From Lineus longissimus (lineage: Eukaryota; Nemertea; Pilidiophora; Heteronemertea; Lineidae), in the NCBI RefSeq assembly GCF_910592395.1, contig NC_088322.1, forward strand, positions 5,081,431 to 5,145,430: DNA of 64,000 nucleotides, in the 5' to 3' direction. The position numbers and the translations under genes are program-made. Of this stretch, positions 59,601-64,000 are shown in pieces (the stretch's first letter is position 1; every line of letters starts with the position of its first letter). The notes below the pieces were generated by a model. It made no database searches. It was not told where the DNA came from and worked only from the letters and a program-made list of their open reading frames with translations.

Positions 59601-62600
59601 TGGAAATTGTGGTCTCAGTTTGTCCAATCGGTCATCTTGTCTCTGTATAACCAAAATGAGCGTGATCGGTCGCGACAAGCGCCATCGCTCACCGACAATC
59701 ATCGCCAGTTGCGTAATATTGCTAGTCGAATGACAACTTATTATCGCAGAATCTTGAAATTGCGGTCTCAGTTTGTCCAATCAGGGATCTCTATATCGTT
59801 AGTTGAAAGACAACTTCTCGACGCAGACTCTCGAAATTGCAATCTCAGTTAGTGTAATCGGTCATCTCCACTCTGTATAACCAAAATGAGCGTGATCGGT
59901 CGCGACGAGTGCCATCGCCGATCAACTTTCGTTGCTGGTCGAGTAATATCGCTATTGAATGACAACTTATCATCGCAGAATCTCGAAATTGCAGTCTCAG
60001 TTTGTCCAATCAGTCATCTTGACTCTGTATAACCAAAATGATCGTGATCGGTCGCGACGAGCGATATCGCTACCGACCGTGATCGCCAGTAGCGTAATAT
60101 CGCTAGTCGAATGACAACTTATCATCGCAGAATCTCGAAATTGCCGTCTCAGTTTGTCTAATCGGTCATCTTGTCTCTGTATAACCAAAATGATCGTGAT
60201 CGGTCGCGACAAGCGCCATCGCTCACCGACCATCATCGCCAGTTGCGTAATATTGCTAATCGAATGACAACTTCTCATCGCAGAATCTCAAAATTGCCGT
60301 CTAAGTTTGTCGAATCGGTCATCTTGACTCTGTATAACCAAAATGAGCGTGATCGGTCGCGACGAGCGCCATCACCGACTGACTTTCATCGCCAGTAGTG
60401 TAATATCGCTAGTCGAATGACAGTTACTCATCGCAGAATCTGGAAATTGTGGTCTCAGTTTGTCCAATTGGTCATCTTGTCTCTGTATAACCAAAATGAG
60501 CGTGATCGGTCGCGACAAGCGCCATCGCTCACCAACCATCATCGCCCTTTGCGTAATATTGCTAATCGAATGACAACTTCTCATCGCAGAATCTCAAAAT
60601 TGCCGTCAAAGTTTGTCGAATCGGTCATCTTGGCTCTGTATAATCAAAATGAGCGTGATCGGTCGCGACGAGCGCCATCGCCGCTGACTTTCATCGCCAG
60701 TAGTGTAATATCGCCATCGAATGACAACTTATCATCGCAGAATCTCGAAATTGTGGTCTCAGTTTATCTAATCGGTCATCCCGACTCTGTATAACCAAAA
60801 TGATCGTGATCGGTCGCGACGAGCGCCAGCACCAACCGACTTTCATCGCCACTAGTGTAATATCGCTAGTCGAATGACAACTTATCATCGCGGAATCTCG
60901 AAACTGCGGTCTCAGTTAGTCGAATCGGTCATCTCGACTCCGTGTAACCAAAATGAGCGTGAACGGTCGCGACGAGCGCTAACACCGACCGACTTTCATC
61001 GCAAGTAGCGAAATATTGCTAGTCGAATGACAACTTCTCATCGCAGAATCTCGAAATTGCCGTCTCAGTTTGTCCAATCGAGTATCTCGACTCTGTAAAA
61101 CCAAAATGAGGGTGATCGGTCACGACAAGCGCCATCGCCGACCGGCCATCATCGCCAGTAGTCTTACATCGTTAGTGGAGTGACAACTTATCATCGCAGA
61201 ATCTGCAAATTGCGGTCACAGTTTGTCCATCGGTCATCTCGACTCTGTACAACCAAAACTAGCGTGATCGGTCGCGACGAGCGCCATCACCGACCGACTT
61301 TCATCGCCAGTAGTGTAATATTGCTAGTCGAATGAGAACTTAGCATCGCAGAATCTTGAAATTGTGGTCTCAGTTTGTCCAATCAGGGATCTCCACTCTG
61401 TATATCCAAAATCAGCGTGATCGGTCGCGACGAGCGCCATCGCCGACCGACCATCATCGCCAGTAGTCTTATATCGTTAGTTGAAAGACAACTTCTCGAC
61501 GCAGACTCTCGAAATTGCAATCTCAGTTAGTGTAATCGGTCATCTCCACTCTGTATAACCAAAATGAGCGTGATCGGTCGCGACGAATGCCATTGCCGAT
61601 CGACTTTCATTGCTGGTCGTGTAATATCGCTATTGAATGACAACTTATCATCGCAGAATCTCGAAATTGCAGTCTCAGTTTGTCCAATCAGTCATCTTGA
61701 CTCTTTATAACCAAAATGATCGTGATCGGTCGCGACGAGCGATATCGCTACCGACCGTGATCGCCAGTAGCGTAATATCGCTAGTCGAATGACAACTTAT
61801 CATCGCAGAATCTCGAAATTGCCGTCTCAGTTTGTCTAATCGGTCATCTTGACTCTGTATCACTAAAGCGAGCGTGATCGGTCGCGACGAGCGCCATCGC
61901 CGCTGACTTTCATCGCCAGTAGTGTAATATCGCCATCGAATGACAACTTATCATCGCAGAATCTCGAAATTGTGGTCTCAGTTTATCTAATCGGTCATCT
62001 CGACTCTGTATAACCAAAATTATCGTGATCGGTCGCCACGAGCGCCAGCACCAACCGACTTTCATCGCCAGTAGTGTAATATCGCTAGTCGAATGACAAC
62101 TTATCATCGCGGAATCTCGAAAGTGCGGTCTCAGTTAGTCGAATCGGTCATCTCGACTCCGTGTAACCAAAATGAGCGTGAACGGTCGCGACGAGCGCTA
62201 ACACCGACCGACTTTCATCGCAAGTAGAGTAATATTGCTAGTCGAATGACAACTTCTCATCGCAGAATCTCGAAATTGCGGTCTCAGTTTGTCCAATCGG
62301 TTATCTCGACTCTGTAAAACCAAAATGAGGGTGATCGGTCACGACAAGCGCCATCGCCGACTGGCCATCATCGCCAGTAGTCTTACATCGTTAGTGGAGT
62401 GACAACTTATCATTGCAGAATCTGCAAATTGCGGTCCCAGTTTGTCCAATCGGGGATCTCCACTCTGTAAATTCAAAATCAGCGTGATCGGTCGTGACGA
62501 GCGCCATCGCCGACCGACCATCATCGCCAGTAGTCTTATATCATTAGTTGAAAGACAACTTCTCGACGCAGACTCTCAAAATTGCAATCTCAGTTAGTGT

Positions 62601-64000
62601 AATCGGTCATCTCCACTCTGTATAACCAAAATGAGCGTGATCGGTCGCGACGAGTGCCATCGCCGATCGACTTTCATTGCTGATCGTGTAATATCGCTAT
62701 TGAATGACAACTTATCATCGCAGAATCTCGAAATTGCAGTCTCAGTTTGTCTAATCAGTCATCTTGACTCTGTATAACCAAAATGATCCTGATCGGTCGC
62801 GACGAGCGATATCGCTACCGACCGTGATCGCCATTAGCGCAATATCGCTAGTCGAATGACAACTTATCATCGCAGAATCTCGAAATTGCCGTCTAAGTTT
62901 GTCGAATCGGTCATCTTGTCTCTGTATAACCAAAATGAGCGTGATCGGTCGCGACAAGCGCCATCGCTCACCGACCATCATCGCCAGTTGCGTAATATTG
63001 CTAATCGAATGACAACTTCTCATCGCAGAATCTCAAAATTGCCGTCTAAGTTTGTCGAATCGGTCATCTTGACTCTGTATAACCAAAATGAGCGTGATCG
63101 GTCGCGACGAGCGATATCGCTACCGACCGTGATCGCCAGTAGCGTAATATCGCTAGTCGAATGACAACTTATCATCGGAGAATCTCGAAATTGCCGTTTC
63201 AGTTTGTCTAATCGGTCATCTTGACTCTGTATAACCAAAATGAGCGTGATCAGTCGCGAAGAGCGCTATCGCCGACCAACTTTCATCGCCAGTAGTGTAA
63301 TATCGCTATCGAATGACGAGTTATTATCGCAGTATCTTGAAATTGTGGTCTCAGTTTGTCAAATCGGTCATCTCGACTCTGTATAACCAAAATGAGCGTG
63401 ATCGGTCGCGACGAGCGCCATCACCGAACGACTTTCATCGCCAGTAGCCTAATATTGCTAGTCGAATGACAACTTCTCATCGCAGAATCTCGAAATTGCC
63501 GTCTCAGTTTGTCCAATCGGTCATCTTGACTCTGTATAACCAAAATGAGCGTGATCGGTCGCGACGAGCGCCATCACCGACTGACTTTCATCGCCAGTAG
63601 TGTAATATCGCTAGTCGAATGACAACTTCTCATCGCAGAATCTGGAAATTGTGGTCTCAGTTTGTCCAATCGGTCATCTTGTTTCTGTAATTAAAAATGA
63701 GCGTGATCGGTCGCGACAAGCGCCATCGCTCAACAACCATCATCGCCCTTTGCGTAATATTGCTAATCGAATGACAACTTCTCATCGCAGAATCTCAAAA
63801 TTGCCGTCTAAGTTTGTCGAATCGGTCATCTTGACTCTGTATAACCAAAATGAGCGTGATCGGTCGCGACGAGCGCCATCGCCGCTGACTTTCATCGCCA
63901 CTAGTGTAATATCGCTAGTCGAATGACAACTTATCATCGCGGAATCTCGAAATTGCGGTCTCAGTTAGTCGAATCGGTCATCTCGACTCCGTGTAACCAA

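Larger units (their letters stand above)
33913..64000 (+). repeat. Satellite array, 152-bp monomer, about 198 copies, runs off the window
   Basis: GGTCATCTCGACTC-type landmarks recur at 33937, 34089, 34241, 34393, 34544 and so on, giving a 152-bp period. Landmarks in a monomer are GGTCATCTCGACTCTGTATAA, CCAAAATGAGCGTGATCGGTC, TTTCATCGCCAGTAGTGTAA, GAATGACAACTTATCATCGC and AGAATCTCGAAATTG. A typical monomer holds about 16 CpG. Several monomer subtypes alternate, arranged in multi-kilobase duplicated blocks. Open frames of 60-176 codons appear on both strands, but 152 is not a multiple of three, so frames rotate at each monomer; they are not genes. Nothing else interrupts the array in 30 kb. 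Confidence 0.97.

Noticed and set aside
33906-64000. Dozens of open frames of 60-176 codons on both strands in the array, some recurring identically
   Set aside because: They recur because the DNA blocks recur. The 152-bp period is not a multiple of three, so the frame rotates each monomer; there is no conserved start, stop or known domain, and both strands look equally open.
33906-64000. CRISPR-like array
   Set aside because: There are no unique spacers; the repeated unit is the full 152 bp, the context is eukaryotic transposons, and no cas-like gene is present.
33913-64000. CENP-B-box-like motif in the monomer
   Set aside because: No sequence resembling the TTCGTTGGAARCGGGA pattern was found in the monomers inspected.

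Overview
The window looks like a repeat-dense stretch of a eukaryotic, probably marine invertebrate, nuclear genome. BEL/Pao, DIRS-type, hAT, Harbinger and CR1/L2-like remains occur together with a family of short elements that begin T-run + AGCTCACC, carry CGT/TCG microsatellites, and end in AGGTGAGC plus a small GC-rich hairpin. From general knowledge this last family resembles the abundant CTCACCT repeats of bivalve molluscs, but amphioxus or other marine groups are not excluded. I see no intact host gene, tRNA, rRNA or bacterial-type gene. Every protein-coding signal is a broken transposon gene.

Layout. (1) 1-3.6 kb: a BEL-like gag start on the minus strand with a tRNA-His-type primer site; two head-to-tail copies of a 217-bp LTR-like unit, the second split by a 2.67-kb CTCACCT element that itself holds a 521-bp MITE; then a tRNA-Phe-type primer site on the plus strand. 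(2) 3.6-9.94 kb: a plus-strand BEL/Pao element (gag, protease, RT, RNase H, integrase) broken by frameshifts and stops, and split at the start of RT by a 1477-bp hAT-like element flanked by GATATG. (3) 9.94-13.07 kb: a Harbinger transposase fragment, then sequence with nothing recognisable. (4) 13.07-14.4 kb: an old degenerate tandem repeat. (5) 14.4-17.2 kb: a large inverted repeat with ~875-bp arms. (6) 17.2-20.2 kb: a broken DIRS-type tyrosine recombinase, a CTCACCT element inserted downstream, and an inverted-repeat pair. (7) 21.9-24.7 kb: two direct copies of an unclassified ~1.35-kb unit. (8) 25.2-31.3 kb: two sibling CTCACCT elements with ~300-bp internal repeats; one contains a truncated LINE and a solo LTR, each with target-site duplications. 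A second LINE fragment lies between the two elements. (9) 33.9-64.0 kb: at least 30 kb of a 152-bp satellite (about 198 monomers) with multi-kilobase higher-order duplications, running off the end of the window.

The most interesting observation is that the satellite starts directly at the same 15-nt terminus (T-run plus AGCTCACCTG, followed by a hairpin) that begins the short CTCACCT elements. These elements show hallmarks of Helentron-derived rolling-circle elements: T-T target, inverted subterminal repeats, a 3' hairpin, a microsatellite and an internal tandem core. The 30-kb satellite may therefore be the over-expanded core of one such element. All homology statements are read by eye; no database search was run.
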